DNA of 64,000 nt from Nonomuraea jabiensis (lineage in GTDB: Bacteria; Actinomycetota; Actinomycetes; Streptosporangiales; Streptosporangiaceae), in assembly GCF_014204795.1 (NCBI RefSeq), contig NZ_JACHMB010000001.1:9622501-9686500 (forward strand), read 5' to 3'. Of the stretch, positions 17,544 to 25,756 are shown one piece after another (the stretch's first letter is position 1; every line of letters starts with the position of its first letter). Both the position numbers and the translations under genes were made by a program. Under the pieces are notes generated by a model, which was given only the letters and a program-made list of their open reading frames with translations, did not search any database and was not told the DNA's origin.

Positions 17544-18491
17544 CTAATGGGGGAACGCCTTCGGCGGGCGGGGCGTCACCTCGTCGCGGAACGCCTCGAT
17601 GACGGAGACGACCTGGCGCATGAGCACGGTGTCCTGGAGCCGGTCCAGGTAGAGCGAGCGCCGGGCCAGCGCGTCGAGGTCCACGGCGAAGTAGATGGCC
17701 ATCAGCGGGTTGACGAACAGCTCGCTGCCCTTCGTCCTGTCGGTGAAGCGCACGTCCCCGAACTCGCCGCGTACGGCCGCCGCGATCGAGCCGTTCACGA
17801 TGCTCGGGTACGCCGGCAGCTCCGCCTGGGCGTGGGCGACGGCGTCGAGGTAGAGCGCGCCCGCCTTCGTGGACCTGGAGACGGAGAACGCGCCCAGGTA
17901 GCCGCCGTCGCGTTCCAGGGCCGCCAGGTTCTCCAGGACCTGTACGTGGTTGACGCCGTGATAGGCGTCCACGCCGAAGCCCAGGCAGGCCACGATCTTC
18001 TCGGGGACGTCGAGGGCGTGGGCGGCGGCCAGGCTCGTCATGTCGTCGGCCGGGGTGCCGAGGCCGGCCTCGTCGCCGCGCATGAGGATGTCGGTGCCGC
18101 CGTCCACCAGGACGACCGCGTCCAGGTCGAGGTGCTCGGCGAGCTTGGCGTACGCGGCCCGCAGCGGGCGTACGCCCACCTTGGGGAAGGCGTACACGGT
18201 CGACGGCTGGCCGTGCGTGGCCAGCCAGCGGGACAGGCAGCCCTCGGGAAAGTACCAGTCGCGGGCCTCGGTGTCCGGGCGGATCTCCGCGACGTCCTCG
18301 AACAGCCAGACGTCGAGGTCGAGGGCGTCGAGGTGGCTGAACGACAGGTTCGCCAGGTGCACCTCCTTGCCGGCCTCCCGGAGGGTCAGGGCGAGGGGTA
18401 ACCCGGCGTACACGTCGGAGCCTCCGCCCGCGCCGGCGACGAGGATCCGGCTGCAACGCTCAAGCCGGGCGGACAGGGGCGAGCCGAACAT
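17544..18491 (-). CDS. DUF1152 family protein
   Basis: This 315-residue soluble protein matches DUF1152. It has RILVAGAGGGSDVYAGLPLA near the N-terminus, a LVDGGTDILMRGDE motif near residue 150 and EKIVACLGFGVDAYHGVNH after that. The glycine-rich N-terminus and GGTD motif suggest nucleotide or phosphate binding. The function of the family is unknown. The gene converges on the glycosyltransferase with 7 bases between stops. Confidence 0.85.
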   Translation of the reverse strand: MFGSPLSARLERCSRILVAGAGGGSDVYAGLPLALTLREAGKEVHLANLSFSHLDALDLDVWLFEDVAEIRPDTEARDWYFPEGCLSRWLATHGQPSTVYAFPKVGVRPLRAAYAKLAEHLDLDAVVLVDGGTDILMRGDEAGLGTPADDMTSLAAAHALDVPEKIVACLGFGVDAYHGVNHVQVLENLAALERDGGYLGAFSVSRSTKAGALYLDAVAHAQAELPAYPSIVNGSIAAAVRGEFGDVRFTDRTKGSELFVNPLMAIYFAVDLDALARRSLYLDRLQDTVLMRQVVSVIEAFRDEVTPRPPKAFPH

Positions 18492-18553
18492 GCGTCACAT
18501 CTTGCACTACGGACCTCGGCGGGCGCGGCGATCAATGTGGCAGAGTGCAGGGC

Positions 18554-18805
18554 ATGAAGCCCGATTTGCGTCTCGACGTTCCGGCGGACTTCGACGACTC
18601 CGATGCCGACTCCCAGGTCCATCCGATCGCCAGGTTGCTGTTCCCCGCCCGGACTGCCGCGGAAGCGTTCGGCAAGGCCCAGGAGTGGGTGGGGGCTCAC
18701 AACGTTTTCCTGGTGGACGTCTCGTGGGATTACGCGACCGGTGAGGCGGAGCCGTTCGTCCTGAGCATCTACTTCGTCTTCGAGGACGATTCCGAGCCGG
18801 CCTGA
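18554..18805 (+). CDS. Small conserved-looking hypothetical protein
   Basis: This 83-residue acidic protein reads MKPDLRLDVPADFDDSD, then AEAFGKAQEWVGAHNVFLVDVSWDY and FVLSIYFVFEDDSEPA. It has no membrane segment and no recognised domain. Codon use fits the neighbours. It overlaps the 3' end of the convergent sensor kinase by 37 bases. ATG 18554 is preferred to the in-frame ATG at 18545. No function is proposed. Confidence 0.6.
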   Translation: MKPDLRLDVPADFDDSDADSQVHPIARLLFPARTAAEAFGKAQEWVGAHNVFLVDVSWDYATGEAEPFVLSIYFVFEDDSEPA

Positions 18806-20244
18806 GCCACGGCCTGGTGCCGGGGGAGGGTGAGGGTCAGGATCGCCCCGCCTCCGGGGGCGTTGGCGGCGGTGAGGGTGCCGCCGTGCAGGCGCGCGTT
18901 CTCGGCGGCGATGGCCAGGCCCAGGCCGCTGCCCTCGGTGCGGGTACGGGCGGCGTCGCCCTTGGTGAACCGGTCGAAGACGTGCGGCAGGAGGTCGGCG
19001 GGGATGCCGGGCCCGTCGTCGGAGACGGTGACGGCGATCCGGTCGGCACCGGCCCGGACCTGGATGCGTACCGACACCGCCGGGCCGCCGTGCCGCAGCG
19101 CGTTGCCGACGAGGTTGGCGAGGATGACGTCGACCCGGCGCGGGTCGAGGCGGGCGCGCAGGCCCGGGGGAGTGTCGGTGCGGACCCGGTCGTGCCAGTG
19201 CCGCAGATCGAGCGTCTTGGCGATGAGCTCGCCCAGGTCGACCTCGTCGAGATTCAGTACGGCGGCGCCGGCGTCGAAGCGGGACACCTCGATCAGGTCC
19301 TCGACCAGGCGGGTGAGCTTCCGGGTCTCGTCGGAGACCAGCTGCAGCGCCTCGGCGGTGAGCGGTGCGAGGCGGCCGGAGGCGGCGTCGGCGTCGAGGA
19401 CTCCGGTCACGGCGCTCATGGCCGCCAGCGGCGTACGAAGCTCGTGGGAGACGTCGGCGGCGAAGCGGCGCGCCCGCGCTTCCATGTCGCGCAGCGTGGC
19501 CGCGTCGGCCTGGAGGGTGGCCGCCATGGTGTTGAACGTGCGGCCGAGGTCGGCGAGTTCGTCGTCGCCGGTGACGCTCACGCGGGTGTCCAGGCTGCCT
19601 GCCGCCATCTGTTCCGCGGCCGTGCGCAGCCGCCGTACCGGTCGCAGGAGTCTGCGCGCGGCCAGCAGGGCGGGGACGATGGAGGCCAGGGCGACGGGGA
19701 GGGCTCCGGCGCGGGCGGCGGCCGCCAGGCTGTCGACGTCCTGCTGCTGGGAGGCCAGGGAGAGGGAGGCGTAGACGACGAGCGGCGGGGAGCCGTGCGG
19801 GCGGGCGGCGGCGGTGACGGGAAGGGACACGGCCAGCCAGGGGGCCTGGGCGTGGTGGAAGCGCTGGGCCAGCGCGGTGCGCGCCGAGGCGGCCTGGTCG
19901 CGCAGTTGCGCGGGCAGCGGCGGCGCCTGCTTCCCGGCGGCGATGAGCGGGCCGCCGCGGTAGGACAGGGCGGTGTGCCAGCCCCGCGTGCCCGCCGCCA
20001 GGTCCAGTTGCCGGGCCAGCTTGCGCAGGTCCGCCTCGGCGGGGTCGGCGGGCAGGTCGGGCGTCCGGGAGGTGAGGTGGGCGCGCAGTTCCTGCAGGAC
20101 GTCGGCCTGGGCGCGTTCGACGATCGCGGCGTGGCCCTGGCGGTAGGTGATCGCGGCGGCGGTCAGCGCGCTGACCGTGGAGACCAGCAGGAACACCAGG
20201 ACCAGCTGGGCCCTCAGGCCGCGTGCGCGGGCGAGGCGGATCAC
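18769..20244 (-). CDS. HAMP-domain sensor histidine kinase (OmpR-partner type)
   Basis: This 491-residue kinase has TM1 at about residues 12-32, an extracytoplasmic sensor of about 130 residues, TM2 near 175-195, and HAMP (RRLRTAAEQMAAGSLDTRV). HisKA follows (FAADVSHELRTPLAAMSAV, with the phosphoacceptor His), then HATPase_c with NLVGNALRHGG, DDGPGIP and GSGLGLAIA. The GTG start at 20244 overlaps the stop of the response regulator (GTGA), making it the last gene of a five-gene operon. It probably senses a cell-envelope state, judged by its upstream partners. Confidence 0.92.
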   Translation of the reverse strand: MIRLARARGLRAQLVLVFLLVSTVSALTAAAITYRQGHAAIVERAQADVLQELRAHLTSRTPDLPADPAEADLRKLARQLDLAAGTRGWHTALSYRGGPLIAAGKQAPPLPAQLRDQAASARTALAQRFHHAQAPWLAVSLPVTAAARPHGSPPLVVYASLSLASQQQDVDSLAAAARAGALPVALASIVPALLAARRLLRPVRRLRTAAEQMAAGSLDTRVSVTGDDELADLGRTFNTMAATLQADAATLRDMEARARRFAADVSHELRTPLAAMSAVTGVLDADAASGRLAPLTAEALQLVSDETRKLTRLVEDLIEVSRFDAGAAVLNLDEVDLGELIAKTLDLRHWHDRVRTDTPPGLRARLDPRRVDVILANLVGNALRHGGPAVSVRIQVRAGADRIAVTVSDDGPGIPADLLPHVFDRFTKGDAARTRTEGSGLGLAIAAENARLHGGTLTAANAPGGGAILTLTLPRHQAVAQAGSESSSKTK

Positions 20245-20924
20245 AGCGGCCCGAACCGGTAGCCGAAGCCGCGCACGGTCTGGATGTAGCGGGGGTTGCG
20301 GGGGTCGTTCTCGATCTTGGCGCGCAGCCGCATCACGCACGCGTCGACCAGCCGGTAGTCGCCGTGGAAGCTGTGTTCCCAGACCTGTTCGAGGAGCTGC
20401 TGGCGGCTGAAGGTCTGCTCGGGCGCGGCCGTCAGGAACAGCAGCAGCTTCAGCTCCGTCGGCGCCAGCGCGAGTTCCTCGCCGTGCTTGAGCACGCGCA
20501 GGGCGACCCGGTCGACGAGCAGGTCGCCGTGGGTGGTGCGGGCCTGGTCGGAGGAGGCGGGCTGGGCGGTACGGCGCAGCACCGCGCGCATCCGGGCTTC
20601 GATGACCTCGGTGCTGGCAGGCTTGATCACGTAGTCGTCGGCCCCGGCCTCCAGTCCCACGACGACGTCCACGTCATCGTCGCGCGCGGACAGGATCACG
20701 ATGGGCACCTGGCTGAAGGCGCGGATGCGGCGGCAGGTCTCCAGACCGCTCATGCCGGGCAGCATGAGGTCGAGCAGGACGAGGTCGGGCGCGCTCGCGA
20801 CGAGTTCGGCCAGTCCTTCCTCGCCGGTCGAGACGAGCAGGGTCTCGTGGCCTCTGTGGCGCAGGCCGAGGCTCACGCCGCGGCGTACGGCCGGGTCGTC
20901 TTCTATCACCAGGACGCGGGTCAC
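20241..20924 (-). CDS. OmpR/PhoB-type response regulator
   Basis: This 227-residue protein starts VTRVLVIEDDPAVRRGV. The phosphoacceptor Asp is in LVLLDLMLPGMSG and the switch Lys in YVIKPAS. The C-terminal winged helix includes LAPTELKLLLFL and YRLVDACVMRLRAKIENDPRNP. The GTG at 20924 overlaps the TGA of the lipoprotein gene and its own TGA overlaps the kinase start, so all three are coupled. Confidence 0.92.
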   Translation of the reverse strand: MTRVLVIEDDPAVRRGVSLGLRHRGHETLLVSTGEEGLAELVASAPDLVLLDLMLPGMSGLETCRRIRAFSQVPIVILSARDDDVDVVVGLEAGADDYVIKPASTEVIEARMRAVLRRTAQPASSDQARTTHGDLLVDRVALRVLKHGEELALAPTELKLLLFLTAAPEQTFSRQQLLEQVWEHSFHGDYRLVDACVMRLRAKIENDPRNPRYIQTVRGFGYRFGPL

Positions 20925-21451
20925 GAGGAGGCCCCCTGATGGGCCGGGACGGCCGACCCGCTCTCGTCGCACCTGACCGGCCAGGGCGGGCCCGGCATGC
21001 CGGGCTCGAACACCTCGATGACGGGGTCGTCGCCGACGCCCGGGGCCTCGGCGGCCGTACAGACCAGCTGGCTCACCGCCGCCGGGCGCAGGTCACGCAC
21101 CAGCCACGGCAGACGCAGCTGTACGCGGCCCTTGACCGTCGTGGCCCGGACCGGCTGGGGCGCCGAGGGGAGTTGCGTGATCAGCCCCCGGGCCCGCTCG
21201 GCCGCCGTGGGACCGTCGAGCAGCGCGTCCATGGCCTGTTGCAGCCGGGCGCCGGCCGGTGCCGGCCGGGAGACCGGCCAGGTGCCCTGGGGCGTGACGA
21301 AGTACACCCGCAGCGAGCTGCCGACGTCTTCGGTCAGGCCGCCTTGGACCGGGGCACCGGCGGGGCTCACCTCAGAGTCGCTGATTCCGCAGCCCGCCAG
21401 CGTCGCCGCCGCGACCAGGCCGGCCGCCACGTGGCGTAAGAGCCTCGGCAT
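20921..21451 (-). CDS. Lipoprotein with GerMN-like domain
   Basis: This 176-residue protein has a lipoprotein signal (HVAAGLVAAATLAGC, lipobox LAGC). A domain resembling GerMN follows: SSLRVYFVTPQGTWPVSRP, then LQQAMDALLDGPTAAERARG and VQLRLPWLVRDLRPAAVSQ. In mycobacteria LpqB, a GerMN lipoprotein, works with the MtrAB two-component system. Here too the lipoprotein is coupled to a response regulator and kinase, so it may tune signalling from the outer face of the membrane; that role is inferred. GGAGGG precedes ATG 21451. It overlaps the end of the acyltransferase gene by 80 bases. Confidence 0.83.
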   Translation of the reverse strand: MPRLLRHVAAGLVAAATLAGCGISDSEVSPAGAPVQGGLTEDVGSSLRVYFVTPQGTWPVSRPAPAGARLQQAMDALLDGPTAAERARGLITQLPSAPQPVRATTVKGRVQLRLPWLVRDLRPAAVSQLVCTAAEAPGVGDDPVIEVFEPGMPGPPWPVRCDESGSAVPAHQGASS

Positions 21452-22694
21452 GTGTCCGTCCCTCCGTTGCCTGGCGCGAACTGTCCGGCCATGACTGGCT
21501 GAGCCTGCTCACGTCGACCGTCCCGGCGCCGGGCCGCGGCCGCGGCCGCGGGATCGCCGCCCACAGCCCCGCCGCCATGACCGCCGTGGCGGCCAGTGCC
21601 GCCCATCCGCGCCGCCCGGTGGCCCAGCCGGTGCGCAGCCGTACCGGATCTTCGACGGTGGCCTTCGAGACTACCGCAGCCAGCAGTGACAGCCCGGCCG
21701 CGGTGATCGTCCAGCCCCAGCCGTCGAGCCCGGCCACCGGCCGGGGCAGCAGCAGGTAGACCGGCCAGTGCCACAGGTACAGGCTGTAGGACAGCTCGCC
21801 CAGCCGGCGCGGCACGGTGCTGCCGATCACCCGGCCCGCCAGGCCGTCCGGCGCGTGGGCCAGGAGCGCGATCAGCGCGGCGCCGCCCAGGGAGTGCGCG
21901 AACATCCCGCCCTGGAACAGGCCGGGGGCCTTTTCCCCGCCGGTCAGCAGCCACGAGACCGACAGCCCGCACAGCAGCAGGACGCAGATCGCGTCCACGG
22001 CGGTGCGTGACAGGCCGCTCACCGCGTCCTGGACGGGCGCCGTGGCGGCGGCCGCGCCGAGGAGCAGGGAGAAGGCCCGGGTGTCGGTGCCCTCGTAGGC
22101 GCGGGTGGTGTCCACGGCCGCCCCGAGCCTGACCATGAGCAGGAGCGAGACGAGCGCACCGGCCACCGCGACGAGCGCCACCCGCCGGTGCCCGCCGGGC
22201 CCTCTCCCGGCCAGGGCCACCATCAAGGGCCAGGCCAGGTAGAACTGCCATTCGACGCCGATGCTCCACAGGTGGGCGAACAGGCGGGTGCCGGAGGCGT
22301 TCCAGTAGCCGATCTGCTCGCCGATGAAGTGCCAGTTCACGCTCTGGACGGCCACCCACGGCGCGTCCTGGAGGGCGTACCTCAGCAGGTCCGGGCCGGC
22401 GAACGCCCAGGCCAGCAGGAGCGTCGAGGTGACCATGACGGTCAGCGCGGGCAGGAGGCGGCGGGCCCTGCGCTCCCAGAAGGCCACCAGGCGCAGGCCG
22501 CCGCTCCTGCCGAGCTCCTCCAGCAGCAGGCCCGTGATCAGGAAGCCGGACAGGACGAAGAACAGGTCGACGCCCAGGAACCCGCCGCGCAGGTGACCGG
22601 CGTGAAACAGCAGGACCCCGGCGACAGCGAACCCGCGCAGCCCGTCGAGCGCGCCGACATGCGCGCGGCGCGGGGCGGACGTCGTGGCTCCCAT
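21372..22694 (-). CDS. Acyltransferase-3 family membrane protein
   Basis: This 440-residue membrane protein has about ten helices. The family motif HVGALDGLRGFAVAGVLLFH carries the catalytic His region. GGFLGVDLFFVLSGFLITG and SYSLYLWHWPVY follow. Members transfer acetyl or other acyl groups to sugars of exported glycans, antibiotics or cell-wall polymers. Its ATG overlaps by one base the stop of the SGNH lipoprotein gene (TGATG). Separate AT3 and SGNH proteins, as here, often act as an O-acylation pair. The last 30 residues overlap the next gene and are not typical, so the 3' end could be shifted. Confidence 0.88.
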   Translation of the reverse strand: MGATTSAPRRAHVGALDGLRGFAVAGVLLFHAGHLRGGFLGVDLFFVLSGFLITGLLLEELGRSGGLRLVAFWERRARRLLPALTVMVTSTLLLAWAFAGPDLLRYALQDAPWVAVQSVNWHFIGEQIGYWNASGTRLFAHLWSIGVEWQFYLAWPLMVALAGRGPGGHRRVALVAVAGALVSLLLMVRLGAAVDTTRAYEGTDTRAFSLLLGAAAATAPVQDAVSGLSRTAVDAICVLLLCGLSVSWLLTGGEKAPGLFQGGMFAHSLGGAALIALLAHAPDGLAGRVIGSTVPRRLGELSYSLYLWHWPVYLLLPRPVAGLDGWGWTITAAGLSLLAAVVSKATVEDPVRLRTGWATGRRGWAALAATAVMAAGLWAAIPRPRPRPGAGTVDVSRLSQSWPDSSRQATEGRTHAEALTPRGGRPGRGGDAGGLRNQRL

Positions 22695-23446
22695 CAGCCG
22701 CAGCCGAGTTTGGCGAAGCGCTCGTCGCCGGTCCACGGCCCGGTGGCCCAGGCGGCGGGGGCGGCCGGGGTGAAGCCGGCCCGCTCGCCGAGCTGCTTGG
22801 CGAACCAGGTGGCGAAGGCCGCCGACCCCTGCTGGCAGGAGTGGATGCCGTCCTTGGCGCGCTGGGCCTTGGTGGCCGCGTAGTCGCTTCCCCACAGCGC
22901 GGAGGCGTCCAGGTAGCGGCCGGGCGCGGCCTTGGCGGCCATCGCCGGCGCGCTCTTGATCGCGTTCTCGTGGGGCTTGAAGAAGTCGTCGATCTTGAAC
23001 GGCGGGGCGGACACCAGCACGAGCTCGGCGCCGGCGTCCTCGGCCGTCCGGGAGAGCTTCTGGTAGGCCGACAGTTGCTGGCGGGGGGTGCCCCAGTCGT
23101 AGGTGGTGATCTGGTAGGCGATCACCGTGGGCCGGAAGGAGGCGAGGTTGTCCTTCAGCGTCTTCCAGGTCTCCTTGGCCGCCATGGCCGTCACCTCGTG
23201 GTCGCCGGCGACGACGTTGCCGCCGCCGGCGGACGTGGCGTTCTTGAACGCCACGCCCGCGGCCTGCAGCGCCGCCTCCAGCGCCGGGGCCTGCGCGCCG
23301 GCGATGGAGTCACCCATCCAGAGCACCCGGACGCCGGTGGCGGCCCGCGGGGTCCCCGTGCCGGAGGAGGTGGTGGTGGCCGCGCCGCAACCCGCGAGGG
23401 TGAGTCCGGCCGCGACGGCCAGGATCAGGAGGTTCGTCGATCGCAT
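22694..23446 (-). CDS. SGNH-hydrolase-like lipoprotein, acyltransferase partner
   Basis: This 250-residue lipoprotein has the signal LLILAVAAGLTLAGC. SGNH block I is VLWMGDSIAGAQAPAL (Ser in GDS). A GGGNVV segment and the C-terminal DGIHSCQQG with the DxxH catalytic pair follow. It is placed on the outer face of the membrane, where it could take an acyl group from the AT3 partner and pass it to an envelope glycan. It is the first gene of the operon. The start is ATG 23446. Confidence 0.85.
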   Translation of the reverse strand: MRSTNLLILAVAAGLTLAGCGAATTTSSGTGTPRAATGVRVLWMGDSIAGAQAPALEAALQAAGVAFKNATSAGGGNVVAGDHEVTAMAAKETWKTLKDNLASFRPTVIAYQITTYDWGTPRQQLSAYQKLSRTAEDAGAELVLVSAPPFKIDDFFKPHENAIKSAPAMAAKAAPGRYLDASALWGSDYAATKAQRAKDGIHSCQQGSAAFATWFAKQLGERAGFTPAAPAAWATGPWTGDERFAKLGCG

Positions 23447-23551
23447 GGCCAGCAGGCAATCAGACGGATGCGGAGCTCAGCCGGGTTGTCATCGTTTCAT
23501 CACACGATGCGGGAACGGCCGTCACGAAGGCCGCGAGCCTGAGCGGCCGGC

Positions 23552-23980
23552 TCACTCCGTCGGCGGGGTCCAGGGTTGAAGGGTCTGCGGGTCGAACGGC
23601 ATGGAGATGTGTTCGTGCGTGATCAGCCACTTGCCGCCGGACCGGCGGCAGCAGACCGTTGAACGTACCCACATCGCGCGATCAGAGCCGTTCTTCAGCG
23701 TTCCGGTGTCCAGGTGGAGCATGTGCGCGAACGCGACGTCTCCGTTGACCGCGATGTTGAGTTCGTGCGTTTCCAGGCCGATGGGGCCGTCATATTCGTC
23801 GAACCACCGCACGAAGTTGCGGCGGACCTCGCCGGACCCCGCGAACTGGAGCGGGGGCACGACATCGTAATAAACGATGTCGGGAGAATAGTGCGACATG
23901 AGCCGGTCAATGTCCTTCACCTGGCAGGCATCGACCCGGCCGTCCAAGAAGGCCAGAAACTCGGAATCGTTCGTGGTCAT
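23552..23980 (-). CDS. SnoaL/NTF2-like protein
   Basis: This 142-residue single NTF2-fold protein has FLAFLDGRVDACQVKDIDRL, YSPDIVYYDVVPPLQF and WLITHEHISMPFDP, typical of SnoaL_3/DUF4440-like proteins. Members bind or isomerise small molecules. No specific reaction can be assigned. It follows wrbA by 30 bases with its own CGGAG site, so both are probably transcribed from the sigma-type promoter at 24652-24683. Confidence 0.83.
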   Translation of the reverse strand: MTTNDSEFLAFLDGRVDACQVKDIDRLMSHYSPDIVYYDVVPPLQFAGSGEVRRNFVRWFDEYDGPIGLETHELNIAVNGDVAFAHMLHLDTGTLKNGSDRAMWVRSTVCCRRSGGKWLITHEHISMPFDPQTLQPWTPPTE

Positions 23981-24010
23981 TGCATTCTCCGTTCAACAAA
24001 ATCTTCGGTG

Positions 24011-24619
24011 TCAGGCGGCGCGGCCGGCCTTGAGCAAGGCGGCGGTGTCGACGACCCGGCGGGCCTGGTGGCGGGCCGCGTCCAGGGGCACGTCGCCGGG
24101 CGCGCCGTCGCCGGTCACGTGGGAGGTGCCGTACGGGTTGCCTGACTGGAACTGGATGGGGTCGGTGTAGCCGGGGGGCACGATGATGCCGCCCCAGTGG
24201 TAGAACGTGTTCCCCAGCGCCAGGATGGTGGATTCCTGCCCGCCGTGGGCGGTGTTGGAGGCGGTGAAAGCCGAGTACACCTTGTCGGCGAGTTTGCCCT
24301 GGAACCACAGGGGCCCGGTGGTGTCGATGAACGCCCTGAGCTGGCTGGCCGGGTTGCCGAAGCGGGTGGGCGTACCGAACAGCACCGCGTCGGCCCAGTC
24401 CAGGTCGTCGAGGCCGGCCTGGACGATGTCGGCGGTGTCCTGAATGTGCTGGGACCACGCCGGATTAGCGCTGATCGCCTCCGGCGGAGCCGTTTCGGCG
24501 ACCTTGCGCAGCCGCACGTGGGCGCCGGCCTTTTCCGCACCTTCGGCGGCGGCTCGCGCCAGGGCATGAATGGTGCCGGTGGCACTGTAGTAAATGATCG
24601 CGAGATTGACGGGTGCCAT
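24011..24619 (-). CDS. wrbA: WrbA-type NAD(P)H:quinone oxidoreductase
   Basis: This 202-residue flavodoxin-like protein has the FMN phosphate loop YYSATGTIHALA, the WrbA motif GTPTRFGNPASQLRAFIDT, and NTFYHWGGIIVPPGYT. The family reduces quinones with two electrons, protecting against oxidative stress. ATG 24619 has AAAGGAACC upstream. The first gene under the ECF41-like promoter at 24652-24683, it sits next to the sigma gene at 24718, so it is a likely direct target. Confidence 0.9.
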   Translation of the reverse strand: MAPVNLAIIYYSATGTIHALARAAAEGAEKAGAHVRLRKVAETAPPEAISANPAWSQHIQDTADIVQAGLDDLDWADAVLFGTPTRFGNPASQLRAFIDTTGPLWFQGKLADKVYSAFTASNTAHGGQESTILALGNTFYHWGGIIVPPGYTDPIQFQSGNPYGTSHVTGDGAPGDVPLDAARHQARRVVDTAALLKAGRAA

Positions 24620-24651
24620 GGTCGGTTCCTTTCGCAACATTCGTCTCAGTA

Positions 24652-24683
24652 ATTACGACGACGAAGCCGTGCGAAATGTCAGG
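24652..24683 (-). promoter_or_regulatory. ECF41-type promoter of wrbA
   Basis: On the minus strand, CCTGACATT, 14 bases, then CGTCGTAAT. The sigma gene upstream has the same two blocks at exactly the same spacing (25675-25706). Published ECF41 promoters have a -35 near TGTCACA and a -10 near CGTC, which agrees in the CACA/ACAT and CGTC cores. Confidence 0.75.
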
Positions 24684-24717
24684 CGGTCGAAGTGCGGTGG
24701 CCCGATGGGGCCGCGCG

Positions 24718-25638
24718 TCAGGCCGTCCACGGCCGGAGCTTGTCCGGATTGCGTACGGCCCACAGGTGCTTGACCCGCTCGCCGGCGACGTCGAACGCCA
24801 TGACCAACACGGTCTCGCCGTCCTGCTGGGCCGCCAGGCCGGGCTGACCGTTGACCGTACGCTCCAGGATCACGAGGTCGGGTGCCAGGTCGGCGATCTC
24901 GACCAGGTAGCGCGCGATCCGCTCGCTGCCCTCCACCGGCTGCAGCCTGGCGCTGACCAGGCCGCCGCCGTCGGCGACCGCCCTGGCGTCGGGGGCGAGC
25001 AGGCCGACGAGGGCGTCGATGTCCTTGGCTTCCCAGGCCCGCTTGAAGTCCCTCACGATGCCGGCCTGCCGGGCCTCCGGCGTCACGGACGTCTCCGACT
25101 CGCGGATGCGCCGGCGCGCCGAGGAGGCGAGCTGGCGGCAGGCCGCCGGGGTACGGCCGACGACCTCGGCCACCTCGGCGAAGGAGTAGCGGAAGACGTC
25201 ATGCAGGACGAACGCCACGCGCTCGGCCGGGGTCATCGCTTCGAGCACGACGAGGAACGCCATGGCGACCGACTCGTCGAGGGTGATCCGGTCGGCGGGG
25301 TCACCCGGCCGCGCGCCGGTCCACTCCGTACGGTCGGGCAGCGGCTCGGGAACCCACTCGCCCACGTAGCTTTCGCGGCGGACCCGGGCCGAGCCGAGCA
25401 GGTCCAGGCAGATGCGGCCGGCGACCTTGGTCAGCCAGGCGCCGGGGCTCTCGATGGCCTCCTGCTGCCGGCGGGTCATGGCGTACCAGCGGGTGTAGGT
25501 CTCCTGCACGACGTCCTCGGCGTCGGCCAGGGAGCCGAGCAGCCGGTAGGCGAGGTTGATGAGCTGACGCCGCTCGCTCACGATCGCGCTCAGGCTCGGA
25601 TCGAGCCGGTCGTCTCCTGGCTCGGATCGGGTGGTCAT
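24718..25638 (-). CDS. ECF41-group RNA polymerase sigma factor
   Basis: This 306-residue protein has region 2 (LINLAYRLLGSLADAEDVVQE) and region 4 (MTPAERVAFVLHDVFRYSF). It carries the ECF41 hallmark, a C-terminal SnoaL-like domain of about 100 residues with ADGGGLV and the terminal NPDKLRPW. In this group the extension replaces an anti-sigma factor and controls activity from within. It appears to activate its own promoter and the wrbA promoter. ATG 25638 was chosen. Confidence 0.93.
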   Translation of the reverse strand: MTTRSEPGDDRLDPSLSAIVSERRQLINLAYRLLGSLADAEDVVQETYTRWYAMTRRQQEAIESPGAWLTKVAGRICLDLLGSARVRRESYVGEWVPEPLPDRTEWTGARPGDPADRITLDESVAMAFLVVLEAMTPAERVAFVLHDVFRYSFAEVAEVVGRTPAACRQLASSARRRIRESETSVTPEARQAGIVRDFKRAWEAKDIDALVGLLAPDARAVADGGGLVSARLQPVEGSERIARYLVEIADLAPDLVILERTVNGQPGLAAQQDGETVLVMAFDVAGERVKHLWAVRNPDKLRPWTA

Positions 25639-25674
25639 GGTGTGCCGTCTTTCCTTGTCGCAGCCGCTCTCACT

Positions 25675-25706
25675 ATTACGACGAGACAACACCGTGGAAT
25701 GTGAGG
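25675..25706 (-). promoter_or_regulatory. ECF41-type promoter of the sigma gene itself
   Basis: On the minus strand, CCTCACATT, 14 bases, then CGTCGTAAT, about 37 bases before ATG 25638. It is near-identical to the wrbA promoter with the same spacing, pointing to autoactivation. Confidence 0.75.
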
Positions 25707-25756
25707 GCGGCGCCTGCTTGTCGCGCCCGGGCCGCCTCGTTGCGCCATGCGTACGT

